A stretch of 5,882 nt of DNA from an uncultured Nitrospinaceae bacterium (GCA_938073925.1 CALJGH010000054.1:1-5882); one strand, 5' to 3'; shown: positions 1 through 5,882, counted from the first letter of the stretch. The notes: generated from the sequence alone by a model not told the origin. A program made the numbers and translations.

Positions 1-34
1 TCTATAGCAACCGGATAAGGGAGAGAATGACATT

Positions 35-790
35 ATGCATAAATTGGTCCTCTTAAGGCATGGTCAAAGTCAATGGAATCTGGAAAATCGGTTTACGGGT
101 TGGACCGATGTCGACCTGACCGATCAGGGAAGAAAAGAAGCTAATGCAGCCGGTGACCTTTTTCTTAAAGAAGGTTTTACTTTTGACTTGGCCTACACCT
201 CCGTTTTGAAACGCGCAATTCGAACTCTGTGGATCGTTCTCGATAAAATGGATCTGATGTGGATTCCCGTCATTCGCTCCTGGCAACTCAACGAAAGACA
301 TTATGGCGCCCTGCAAGGACTGGATAAAGCAGAAACAGCAGAAAAACATAGCGCGGCACAAGTGAAAATCTGGAGGCGTAGTTATGCAACTCCTCCGCCT
401 CCCTTATCTGATGGTGATGAACGTCTTCCTTCCAAAGATGCCCGCTATTCCCATGTTTCTGAAGACTTGCTACCCAAAACTGAAGCCTTGAAACACACGG
501 TCGATCGTTTCATACCTTATTGGTCAGACGAAATTGTGCCTTCAATTAAAGAGGGTAAAAAAGTTTTGATCTGTGCACATGGGAACAGCTTGCGTGCACT
601 GGTGAAGCATCTGGATCAGGTAAGCGATGAAGAAATTGTGGAATTAAATATTCCGACAGGAATTCCACTGGTTTACGAACTCGATGAAAATTTAAAAGCC
701 ATCAAGCATTACTACCTGGGTGACCCTGAATCCGCAAAAAAAGCTGCCGATGCCGTTGCCAATCAGGCCGCTAGTGGCAACAAGAAATAA
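35..790 (+). CDS. gpmA: 2,3-bisphosphoglycerate-dependent phosphoglycerate mutase
   Basis: Cytosolic enzyme that interconverts 3-phosphoglycerate and 2-phosphoglycerate in glycolysis and gluconeogenesis through a phosphohistidine intermediate. The 251-residue protein is full length for bacterial GpmA. Seen directly: the LLRHGQSQWN motif at 6-15 with R8 and the phospho-acceptor H9; the FTGWTDVDLTDQG segment at 20-32; SVLKRAIRTLW at 56-66 with R60; LNERHYGALQG at 85-95 with the acid/base E87; and AHGNSLRALVKHL at 181-193 with the second catalytic H182. These correspond to E. coli H11, R62, E89 and H184. An Ala/Lys-rich tail (about 233-251) is normal for this family. The ATG at 35 is supported by a GGGAGAG ribosome site about 10 bases upstream and by the family N-terminus. 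Only 34 bases lie upstream, so the promoter is outside the window or not visible. No catalytic residue is missing. Identification is essentially certain. Confidence 0.97.
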   Translation: MHKLVLLRHGQSQWNLENRFTGWTDVDLTDQGRKEANAAGDLFLKEGFTFDLAYTSVLKRAIRTLWIVLDKMDLMWIPVIRSWQLNERHYGALQGLDKAETAEKHSAAQVKIWRRSYATPPPPLSDGDERLPSKDARYSHVSEDLLPKTEALKHTVDRFIPYWSDEIVPSIKEGKKVLICAHGNSLRALVKHLDQVSDEEIVELNIPTGIPLVYELDENLKAIKHYYLGDPESAKKAADAVANQAASGNKK

Positions 791-804
791 CTCGTTGCGC
801 TTAT

Positions 805-827
805 AAAAAAAACTTCGCCATCAGGCG
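805..827 (-). terminator. Possible minus-strand terminator-like hairpin after gpmA
   Basis: On the minus strand, a 4-bp stem (CGCC/GGCG, tetraloop TGAT, + strand 816-827) is followed by AAG and a run of eight T (complement of A805-A812). The stem is short. Read on the + strand there is no T-tract after the hairpin, so it is a poor terminator for gpmA. No minus-strand gene is visible in the window for it to serve. A longer-range 6-bp repeat, TTGCGC (795-800) with GCGCAA (825-830), encloses it. Confidence 0.2.
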
Positions 828-859
828 CAAAATTATCAGATCAGATTCTCTGACTCGAC

Positions 860-890
860 TTTACATGAAATTCGATATACCATCTATAGA
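860..890 (+). promoter_or_regulatory. Tentative sigma70-type promoter for glutamate dehydrogenase
   Basis: TTTACA at 860-865 matches 5 of 6 bases of the -35 consensus. TATAGA at 885-890 matches 4 of 6 of the -10 consensus, but the 19-base spacer is longer than ideal. A second -10-like hexamer, AATAAT, lies at 894-899. The site lies 75 to 105 bases upstream of the dehydrogenase start, in a 175-base gap where a promoter is expected. A small palindrome just upstream (TCAGA 841-845, TCTGA 849-853) could be a regulator site, but this is speculation. Confidence 0.3.
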
Positions 891-965
891 CCGAATAATG
901 AAAGTGTCCCCCTTCCCACAAAAAGGTGGATGCGGATTCTAAAATTCTATTAGGGGAAAACCATT

Positions 966-2396
966 ATGTCTCTACCCTATGATAAAGAAATAAGCTTTCG
1001 CGAAAGTGTCAATCTCAGCTGTGACATGGCTATGGGAACACTGGATATCCCAGAGGGCATGGCAAAATACATCCGCAATGTGAACAACGTTTATCAAGTT
1101 CGGTTCCCTGTCAAAATAAAAGGGGAAGTTGAGACGTTCATCGGTTGGAGAGCGGTTCACAGCGACCACAGATTGCCGGCAAAAGGTGGAATCCGTTTTG
1201 CTACCACTGTAAATCAAGATGAAGTAGAAGCCTTGGCGGCTTTGATGTCCTATAAATGTGCCTTAGTAGATGTTCCCTTTGGAGGGTCCAAAGGCGGACT
1301 CCTCATCGACCCCAAAAAATATGAACGCAATGAGATGGAGAAGATTACTCGACGTTTTGCCTACGAATTGATTCAGAAAGATTATATCAGTTCATCAACC
1401 AATGTTCCGGCACCCGATATGGGGACGGGTCAGCGAGAGATGGCATGGATCGTCAGCACCTATGCTTCACACCGCCCAGGGGATATCAACCACCTTGCTT
1501 GTGTTACCGGAAAGCCGGTAACCATGGGGGGCATTCAAGGACGCGTTGAAGCTACGGGACGCGGCGTTGTGTTTGGTCTGCGTGAATTTTTTCGTCACCC
1601 AGAAGATGTTAAAAATGCCAACTTGGAAGGAAATTCGCTGGAAGATAAAACGGTCATTATCCAGGGGTTAGGAAATGTTGGTTACTACACCGCAAGCATA
1701 TTACAGGATGAAGACAGGGCAAAAATCATTGCTATCCTGGAATGGGATGGTGGTTTGTATGACCCCAATGGCATAGATGTTCAGGACGTTCATCAATATA
1801 AAATAGATAATAAGGGTGGTGTTAAGGGCTACACAAAAGCACAGTATTTTGAAGACGGTAAAGTGTTACTCGAAAAGGAATGCGACATCCTCATCCCCGC
1901 AGCAATGGAAGCTGTGATAAACCGTACCAACGCAGGAAATATTCAAGCAAAGGTGATTGCCGAAGCGGCAAATGGACCTGTCACCTTCGCTGCCGAAACT
2001 TTGCTTAAAGAAAAAGGAACCGTTATCATTCCTGATGTTTATTTAAACGCCGGTGGCGTTACGGTGTCCTACTTCGAATGGATCAAAAACCTCTCACACA
2101 TTCGCTTCGGTCGTATGCAGAGGCGCTATGAAGAATCGCAAAGCGAGCTCATCATTAAAGCAATAGAGCAAACCGGGAACAAGATTCCTCAAGAGTTAAT
2201 AGAGAAATTTAGCCATGGGGCGAGCGAACTTGATCTTGTGCGATCCGGCCTCGACGATACCATGCGCAAAGCATTTCAAGAAATTCGTGGTCGATATTGG
2301 TCCAACGACAAAATCGCCAACTACCGAACAGCAGCAATGGCATTGGCGATAGAAAAAATCTACACGGGCTATCGAACCATGGGTATTTATCCTTAA
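966..2396 (+). CDS. Glutamate dehydrogenase (Glu/Leu/Phe/Val dehydrogenase family)
   Basis: Cytosolic oxidoreductase that interconverts glutamate with 2-oxoglutarate and ammonium, linking nitrogen and carbon metabolism. The 476-residue protein shows both family domains. In the N-terminal part are LPAKGGIRF (70-78, substrate-binding K73), SYKCALVDVPFGGSKGG (95-111, K97 and catalytic K109) and PAPDMGTG (148-155, catalytic D151). The Rossmann part starts with QGLGNVGYY (233-241), followed by DILIPAAME (307-315), AEAANGP (332-338) and YLNAGGVTVSYFEW (359-372). The C-terminal half from about 359 resembles the hexameric bovine-type enzyme (NAGGVTVSYFEW, KNLSH, GRM, GAS..D.V.SGL, RTAA). The segment that holds the antenna in mammals appears shorter here (about 390-417). 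E259 sits where bovine E275 lies, which suggests NAD preference or dual cofactor use. The ATG at 966 follows AGGGG (952-956) at good spacing. It stands alone, with gaps on both sides. A leucine or other branched-chain dehydrogenase is less likely given the length and motifs. I give no symbol because gdhA and gudB/rocG-type names cannot be separated from sequence alone. Confidence 0.93.
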   Translation: MSLPYDKEISFRESVNLSCDMAMGTLDIPEGMAKYIRNVNNVYQVRFPVKIKGEVETFIGWRAVHSDHRLPAKGGIRFATTVNQDEVEALAALMSYKCALVDVPFGGSKGGLLIDPKKYERNEMEKITRRFAYELIQKDYISSSTNVPAPDMGTGQREMAWIVSTYASHRPGDINHLACVTGKPVTMGGIQGRVEATGRGVVFGLREFFRHPEDVKNANLEGNSLEDKTVIIQGLGNVGYYTASILQDEDRAKIIAILEWDGGLYDPNGIDVQDVHQYKIDNKGGVKGYTKAQYFEDGKVLLEKECDILIPAAMEAVINRTNAGNIQAKVIAEAANGPVTFAAETLLKEKGTVIIPDVYLNAGGVTVSYFEWIKNLSHIRFGRMQRRYEESQSELIIKAIEQTGNKIPQELIEKFSHGASELDLVRSGLDDTMRKAFQEIRGRYWSNDKIANYRTAAMALAIEKIYTGYRTMGIYP

Positions 2397-2401
2397 GCCA
2401 C

Positions 2402-2416
2402 TTGGCCCAAAGCCAA
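2402..2416 (+). terminator. Weak hairpin just after the glutamate dehydrogenase stop
   Basis: A perfect 5-bp stem, TTGGC (2402-2406) with GCCAA (2412-2416), has a 5-base loop and starts 6 bases after the TAA stop. It lacks a real T-tract (followed by TAAGTCTATT), so it is at best a weak terminator or a 3'-end stabilising hairpin. Confidence 0.25.
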
Positions 2417-2501
2417 TAAGTCTATTCCCGTAGCTCTAAAATAAATTGTTGCGCCTTTTACTGTGGGTGAACTTATTTTCCTCGCTCAAAGAGCAATCAA
2501 C

Positions 2502-2524
2502 ATCGTGGAGCCTTTTGCTACGAT
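2502..2524 (+). repeat. Imperfect hairpin in the gap before the transporter pair
   Basis: ATCGT (2502-2506) and AGC (2509-2511) can pair with GCT (2517-2519) and ACGAT (2520-2524). This gives 8 base pairs with a 2-base GG bulge and a CTTTT loop. The descending arm, GCTACGATT (2517-2525), recurs exactly at 2561-2569, so an alternative pairing with the second copy is possible. This gap (2397-2619) holds no reading frame I can support and no convincing -35/-10 pair. The function of the hairpin is unknown and it may be chance. Confidence 0.35.
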
Positions 2525-2619
2525 TCGACAACGTTTTCTCTCCTGTAATACTTTCAATGAGCTACGATTACCAAAAAAATTAATGTAAACTTCCTCCGGT
2601 TTTGAGACGGAAAATCCTA

Positions 2620-2853
2620 ATGAAAAATAAAAATAATTTTGTAGACCCTATCCGAATCCCCTGGGTGGGAATTGGAATTATTATTTTGCTAGTGGCAATG
2701 ATTCCCATTTGGCCCATAACAGGAAACTGGTTTGGAGTTCCAGCCTGGGCAGTATTCGCACTTTTAATCAGTGTCCTTACCAGCTTATTTATTGCTTTTG
2801 TGATTCTTCGAGTTTGGCGTGATCCGGATGATGAAGGAAAGCATGATGACTGA
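2620..2853 (+). CDS. Small two-helix membrane protein (DUF3311-like), symporter partner
   Basis: Predicted inner-membrane protein of 77 residues with no known activity. From the ATG at 2620 it has a short polar N-terminus (KNKNNFVDPIR), a hydrophobic helix at about 15-31, a short loop containing GNWFGVPAW (about 36-44), a second helix at about 43-65, and an acidic/basic tail (RDPDDEGKHDD). Small two-helix proteins of this layout (DUF3311 type, as in Bacillus YhjC) are known to precede sodium:solute symporter genes, and that is the arrangement here, with the next gene overlapping by 8 bases. I infer that it assists assembly or function of that transporter. The start is uncertain: a TTG at 2602 would add six residues (83 aa), but it has no ribosome site. 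The ATG has GACGGA about 8 to 9 bases upstream, so I prefer it. The family assignment rests on size, topology and context rather than on a diagnostic motif. Confidence 0.8.
   Translation: MKNKNNFVDPIRIPWVGIGIIILLVAMIPIWPITGNWFGVPAWAVFALLISVLTSLFIAFVILRVWRDPDDEGKHDD
2834..2838 (+). promoter_or_regulatory. Ribosome binding site that decides the symporter start
   Basis: AAGGA at 2834-2838 (within GAAGGAAA) lies inside the end of the small membrane protein gene. It is 7 bases before the ATG at 2846 and 4 before the ATG at 2843. It lies downstream of the earlier GTG (2819) and ATG (2828, 2831) candidates, so it argues against them. Initiation at 2846, overlapping the upstream TGA stop (2851-2853), is the usual form of translational coupling. 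Confidence 0.65.
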
Positions 2854-4330
2854 ATTCTTACCCTTTGGTCCCGGTGCGTTAATATTTATTGCGATCTATG
2901 TTTTAAGTCTCCTTGGCATTGGTTTCTATGCGTACAAGCAAAGACAAAAAGACAACATGCAGGATTTTTTTCTCGCAGGACGTAATCTTGGGTTTACGAT
3001 TCTTTTTCTCACGCTTTATGCAACACAATACAGTGGCAATACTTTATTAGGATTCAGCGGCGCAACGTATCGAAATGGATTGAGCTTTTTGGTTTGTGTT
3101 CATTTTATGACTGCAATCGTTGTTTGTTATTTATTGTTCGCTCCACAACTTTATCGCTTGAGCCGTGAAAATCAGTTTCTGACCCCGGGTGATTTTATTT
3201 ATCATCGTTATCAAAGTCAGGCTTTAAGAATTATGGTAACGCTGATTATGGTATATGCCCTAGCGAACTTTACTCTTGCGCAAATGCGAACACTGGGAAC
3301 CGCGTTCGCGGGAATTTCGCAAGGGAGAGTACCCATGTGGGCAGGTGTGGTAGGGCTTGCATTGGTAATGCTGGTCTATGAATCTTTGGGAGGAATGAGA
3401 AGCGTCGCCTGGACCGATACGATTCAAGGCGGTATGTTGTTAGTCGGATTCATCATCTTGATGGGTCTGGCATTTTCTCAATTTGGAAGTATTCCCGATG
3501 CGATTGAAAAACTGGCGAGCAATCCCGAAACATTGCATAAAATAAAACCTCCTGACGGAGATGGAGTCCGAAACTGGATAAGTTTTGTTCTATTGGTAGG
3601 TTTGGGCGCAGCCATTTATCCGCAAGCGATCCAAAGAGTTTATTCGGCTAGAAACGCTGGAATTCTCAAACGCTCTTTAGCAACCATGGCTTTTATGCCA
3701 CTGATCACCGCACTGGTCTCTGTGATGATAGGTCTACTTATGGCGGCCCATCTCCCAGATTTAGAAAGGCAATTTTCAAGCAATGGGCCTATCCCTTCTG
3801 AGACAGTGTTGACCCAAATGTGTCTGCAAATCATGCAGCAGTCCGCTTTCGGATACTGGTTAGTGGTGATTATCTTTGCATCGTTGTTGGCAGCAGTGAT
3901 GTCAACAGCAGACTCCGCCCTTCTCAGTATCAGTTCTATGATCACACACGATCTATACGGACAAACCTTTCGCCCCAACGCTGATCAGGCACATTTAACT
4001 CGTGTAGGCAAATGCATAACATGGATTTTGATGATCCCGTTAGTTTGGGCGGCACTAGCTTATGAGGGGAACCTAATTCAATTATTGAAAATCAAATTTG
4101 AATTGTTAATTCAATGTGTGCCTGCCATTTATCTAGGTGTTCATAGCAGATCGTTGAGTGCACGCACGGTAATCACAGGCTTGGCAGCGGGCCTTACGAT
4201 AACGCTGATTTTGATTGCATTGGATTGGAGCCGCGTGAGTGGCATCCATTCCGGCATCATAGGTTTAGCTGTCAATCTGGCAATATGCCTTGCGGCTATT
4301 GTAAAAAATCGCAGTTTCTATACCGATTAA
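2846..4330 (+). CDS. Sodium:solute symporter family (SSS) transporter, substrate unknown
   Basis: Inner-membrane secondary transporter expected to couple sodium influx to solute uptake. It has 494 residues from the ATG at 2846 and about 13 hydrophobic segments, as in PutP and PanF (roughly 9-28, 48-70, 79-100, 126-150, 163-180, 188-210, 243-262, 278-302, 336-362, 389-406, 413-431, 439-460, 465-486). Family motifs seen: DFFLAGRNLG (40-49) before helix 2; YSGNTLLGFSG (62-72); the signature ESLGGMRSVAWTDTIQGG (179-196); a GLGAAIYPQAIQRVYSARN segment (252-270); and the helix-9 stretch MSTADSALLSISS (352-364), whose serines match the region of the SSS sodium site. The first helix follows a very short N-terminus with no signal peptide. 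The GTG at 2819 would add nine residues, but the ribosome site favours 2846. It overlaps the small membrane protein by 8 bases, so the two are probably co-translated. Nearby metabolic genes do not identify the substrate. Candidates such as proline, pantothenate, other carboxylates or amino acids cannot be separated here. Confidence 0.92.
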   Translation: MTEFLPFGPGALIFIAIYVLSLLGIGFYAYKQRQKDNMQDFFLAGRNLGFTILFLTLYATQYSGNTLLGFSGATYRNGLSFLVCVHFMTAIVVCYLLFAPQLYRLSRENQFLTPGDFIYHRYQSQALRIMVTLIMVYALANFTLAQMRTLGTAFAGISQGRVPMWAGVVGLALVMLVYESLGGMRSVAWTDTIQGGMLLVGFIILMGLAFSQFGSIPDAIEKLASNPETLHKIKPPDGDGVRNWISFVLLVGLGAAIYPQAIQRVYSARNAGILKRSLATMAFMPLITALVSVMIGLLMAAHLPDLERQFSSNGPIPSETVLTQMCLQIMQQSAFGYWLVVIIFASLLAAVMSTADSALLSISSMITHDLYGQTFRPNADQAHLTRVGKCITWILMIPLVWAALAYEGNLIQLLKIKFELLIQCVPAIYLGVHSRSLSARTVITGLAAGLTITLILIALDWSRVSGIHSGIIGLAVNLAICLAAIVKNRSFYTD

Positions 4331-4365
4331 ATAGTGTCTTGATATTCTATTTTCAGGAATGCTAA

Positions 4366-4394
4366 TTGATTGTTGCTCCGCTCCAAGGTATGAT
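4366..4394 (+). promoter_or_regulatory. Sigma70-type promoter for purM
   Basis: TTGATT at 4366-4371 (4 of 6 to the -35 consensus) and TATGAT at 4389-4394 (5 of 6 to the -10 consensus) are separated by exactly 17 bases. This is the best promoter in the window. Transcription would start near 4400-4402, giving a leader of about 32 bases that is very A+T-rich and has no recognisable Shine-Dalgarno site. No PurR-operator-like palindrome is visible around the hexamers. Confidence 0.7.
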
Positions 4395-4433
4395 ACCCGC
4401 CAAAAATAAATTTTATATAACTTAGACTAACTT

Positions 4434-5519
4434 ATGACTGAATCTGAAAAATCTCAATACGATCAGAGCGGTGTTTCCAGTACAGGCGCAGAGACTGCGC
4501 TTTCTGGATTGCTAAAACATGTTTTGCCAACACGTAGGTTCAGCGATCGCTACCCCCTTGCAGCCGATATCGGTTATTTTGCCAACGTTATTGACCTCGG
4601 TAACGGCGAAGGCATTGCCTTTGGCACAGATGGAGTCGGGACAAAGATCATTGTTGCCGAGTTACTCAATCGCTACGACACCATTGGCATCGACTGCGTG
4701 GCAATGAATGTGAACGATGTTATTTGTGTAGGTGCGCGTCCGGTGAGCATGGTCGACTATATTGGTTGTTCGCATACCGACCCGAAAGTTTTTGCCCAGT
4801 TGGGGCAAGGGTTGGCGGAAGGTGCACGACAATCGAGTATAAGTATTTCTGGTGGTGAAATCTCACAGATTAAGGAGATCATCTCTGGTGTTGATCTCAT
4901 CGGTGCCTGCATCGGTCACGTTTCTCTCGATAAAGTCAATACGGGAAAAGATATCAAACCTGGCAATCTGATTATTGGGCTGGCATCCAGCGGTGTTCAT
5001 TCCAATGGCCTTACATTGGCCCGACGTGTTTTGCTGGGCGATTCCATGGAAGAACAGAAATCTCGCGTCAATGATTACGAAGAGTTTCTCGGGCAGACTT
5101 TAGGAGAAGCATTGTTAGAACCCACTCGAATTTATGTCAAACCCATTATGGAAATGCTCGACTCGGGCATTGACCTTAAAGCAATGGTTCATATAACCAG
5201 TGGTGGATTTTGTAATCTCAACCGTGTGGAATGCGATAACATTCGTTTTGTAATTGATACCTTGCAGCCAGTCCCTGAAATTTTCAATCTGATTCAGGAT
5301 AGAGGTGGGGTGAGCGAAGCGGAAATGTTTGAGGTTTTCAATATGGGAACAGGATTCTGTCTCGTTGTAGAAGGCACCAATGAGGTGGAGGCCGTCACTG
5401 AAATCTGCAAAAATAATGACCTTTCCTGCCAGTTAATTGGTCAGGTAGAAGGCTGTCAGGGTAAAGAAGTCTCTCTACCGCAAAAACAACTCACCGGAAA
5501 AGGCAGTCGGTTTACCTAG
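4434..5519 (+). CDS. purM: Phosphoribosylformylglycinamidine cyclo-ligase (AIR synthetase), archaeal-like
   Basis: Cytosolic purine-biosynthesis enzyme that closes FGAM to AIR using ATP. The 361-residue protein follows the PurM plan: a short N-terminal segment with YDQSGVSSTGAE (9-20), the nucleotide-binding FGTDGVGTK (63-71), DTIGIDCVAMNVNDVICVGA (82-101), GGE (140-142), SSGVHSNGLTLARR (185-198), PTRIYVKPIMEML (230-242), HITSGGFCNLNR (253-264) and EMFEVFNMGTGFCLVV (297-312). Several blocks (AMNVNDVICVGA, SNGLTLAR, FNMGTGFC) look nearer to archaeal PurM than to E. coli or Bacillus PurM, and the bacterial GGETAEMPGMY loop is replaced by GGEISQIKEI. The usual TGGG of the C-terminal domain reads TSGG (255-258). 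The ATG at 4434 gives the expected N-terminus but has no ribosome site. A strong promoter lies 40 bases upstream. purN does not follow within the 363 bases visible. The PurM fold also occurs in SelD, HypE, ThiL and PurL, but the residues and length fit PurM best. Confidence 0.92.
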   Translation: MTESEKSQYDQSGVSSTGAETALSGLLKHVLPTRRFSDRYPLAADIGYFANVIDLGNGEGIAFGTDGVGTKIIVAELLNRYDTIGIDCVAMNVNDVICVGARPVSMVDYIGCSHTDPKVFAQLGQGLAEGARQSSISISGGEISQIKEIISGVDLIGACIGHVSLDKVNTGKDIKPGNLIIGLASSGVHSNGLTLARRVLLGDSMEEQKSRVNDYEEFLGQTLGEALLEPTRIYVKPIMEMLDSGIDLKAMVHITSGGFCNLNRVECDNIRFVIDTLQPVPEIFNLIQDRGGVSEAEMFEVFNMGTGFCLVVEGTNEVEAVTEICKNNDLSCQLIGQVEGCQGKEVSLPQKQLTGKGSRFT

Positions 5520-5882
5520 CCTACCCATTTATGTTTGTTTTTGAAATATCTGAAGGCCTGAAATAAAAACTCGACTCTTTTTTAAAGAACAAAAGTTGTT
5601 CCCCATTTTTCTTGCAACTTTACAAGCTCTATTGTTTTGTTACACCTCACAAAAAGAAATTACGGTCTTCAACCGAACCTATCTTTCTTCTCCCAAGCTT
5701 GTCCAGTTTCTGAGTAATCTAGACGGCTCATTAACATTCAACCAATTATTGTATGCCGCCAAGGAATAGGAAATAGATTCTACTGATCAAGGAAAAATTT
5801 CGCTTGAGGCGTTGGAAAAAAAAGACCCCGGAAGAACCCCTGGCCTGCCCCCCGAAAACTGATCCTGCTGCTGTGTTACGAT
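5520..5882 (+). other. Intergenic stretch after purM, mostly without recognisable genes
   Basis: No RNA gene, mobile element or confident coding sequence was seen in these 363 bases. The first 280 or so are A+T-rich with several T runs. The last 45 bases before the window end become C-rich. No classic intrinsic terminator (G+C stem plus T-tract) follows purM. The + strand frame from 5554 to 5862 has only one internal stop, a TAG at 5767-5769. It could encode a 57-residue peptide from a TTG at 5596, with a hydrophobic N-terminal half (FPIFLATLQALLFC), but no ribosome site supports it. I treat it as unproven, possibly a decayed gene. Confidence 0.5.
5592..5621 (+). repeat. 7-bp inverted repeat downstream of purM
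   Basis: AAAGTTG (5592-5598) and CAACTTT (5615-5621) form a perfect 7-bp inverted repeat with a 16-base loop, starting 73 bases after the purM stop. It is A+T-rich and not followed by a clean T-tract, although ATTGTTTTGTT lies 10 bases further on. It might act as a weak terminator or mRNA 3'-end structure, or be chance. Confidence 0.3.

Noticed and set aside
53..361. Minus-strand open frame of 102 codons inside gpmA
   Set aside because: It lies wholly antisense to a gene with intact family motifs, and its product has low-complexity, unfamiliar composition. It is a shadow frame.
916..929. CCAC/GTGG hairpin in the dehydrogenase leader
   Set aside because: A 4-bp stem with a 6-base loop is expected by chance, and no riboswitch motif is recognisable around it.
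2446..2580. Promoter for the small protein/symporter pair
   Set aside because: Individual -10-like hexamers occur (TGTAAT at 2544-2549), but none has a reasonable -35 at 16 to 18 bases. Not reported as a feature.
2602..2619. TTG start for the small membrane protein, six codons upstream
   Set aside because: No ribosome site precedes the TTG, while GACGGA is suitably placed before the ATG at 2620. The TTG remains possible but is less likely.
2819..2845. GTG or earlier ATG starts for the symporter
   Set aside because: They would place the AAGGA site downstream of the start and add a charged N-terminus not needed by the family. The ATG at 2846 has proper spacing.
3640..3978. Minus-strand open frame of 112 codons inside the symporter gene
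   Set aside because: It is antisense to conserved transmembrane coding sequence, with no recognisable protein motif and no independent support.
5746..5882. Partial minus-strand gene running in from the window end
   Set aside because: The frame closes after about 30 codons and shows a low-complexity composition with no recognisable motif.

Overview
The window carries five protein-coding genes, all on the + strand. They are separated by gaps of 103 to 205 bases, except for one overlapping pair. No RNA gene, insertion sequence, CRISPR array or phage gene was found. The G+C content is moderate (by eye in the mid-40s percent), the Shine-Dalgarno sites are AGGGG-like, and one clear sigma70-type promoter is present. 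This fits a free-living or host-associated Gram-negative-type bacterium, but the sequence alone does not settle its taxonomy. The clues point in different directions. GpmA is of the ordinary bacterial type, the glutamate dehydrogenase resembles the hexameric bovine-type subgroup, and PurM has motifs nearer to archaeal PurM than to the E. coli or Bacillus enzyme.

Layout: (1) 35-790, gpmA, 2,3-bisphosphoglycerate-dependent phosphoglycerate mutase (glycolysis/gluconeogenesis). (2) 791-965, an intergenic region with small hairpins and a tentative promoter. (3) 966-2396, a Glu/Leu/Phe/Val-type dehydrogenase, best read as NAD-preferring or dual-cofactor glutamate dehydrogenase. (4) 2397-2619, a gap with an imperfect hairpin and a 9-bp direct repeat. 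(5) 2620-2853, a small two-helix membrane protein resembling the DUF3311 group, overlapping by 8 bases (6) 2846-4330, a 13-helix sodium:solute symporter of unknown substrate. These two look translationally coupled. (7) 4331-4433, a gap with a convincing sigma70 promoter. (8) 4434-5519, purM, AIR synthase (purine biosynthesis). (9) 5520-5882, a largely empty A+T-rich stretch with one inverted repeat and one nearly open frame interrupted by a single stop.

The genes serve central carbon, nitrogen and purine metabolism plus sodium-driven uptake, and look like separate transcription units apart from the transporter pair. I found no convincing evidence of a new biological system. The points most worth a second look are the archaeal-like PurM with altered glycine-rich loops, the GDH with an apparently shortened antenna segment and a cofactor-selecting glutamate, the coupled small-protein/symporter pair, and the possible decayed gene after purM.
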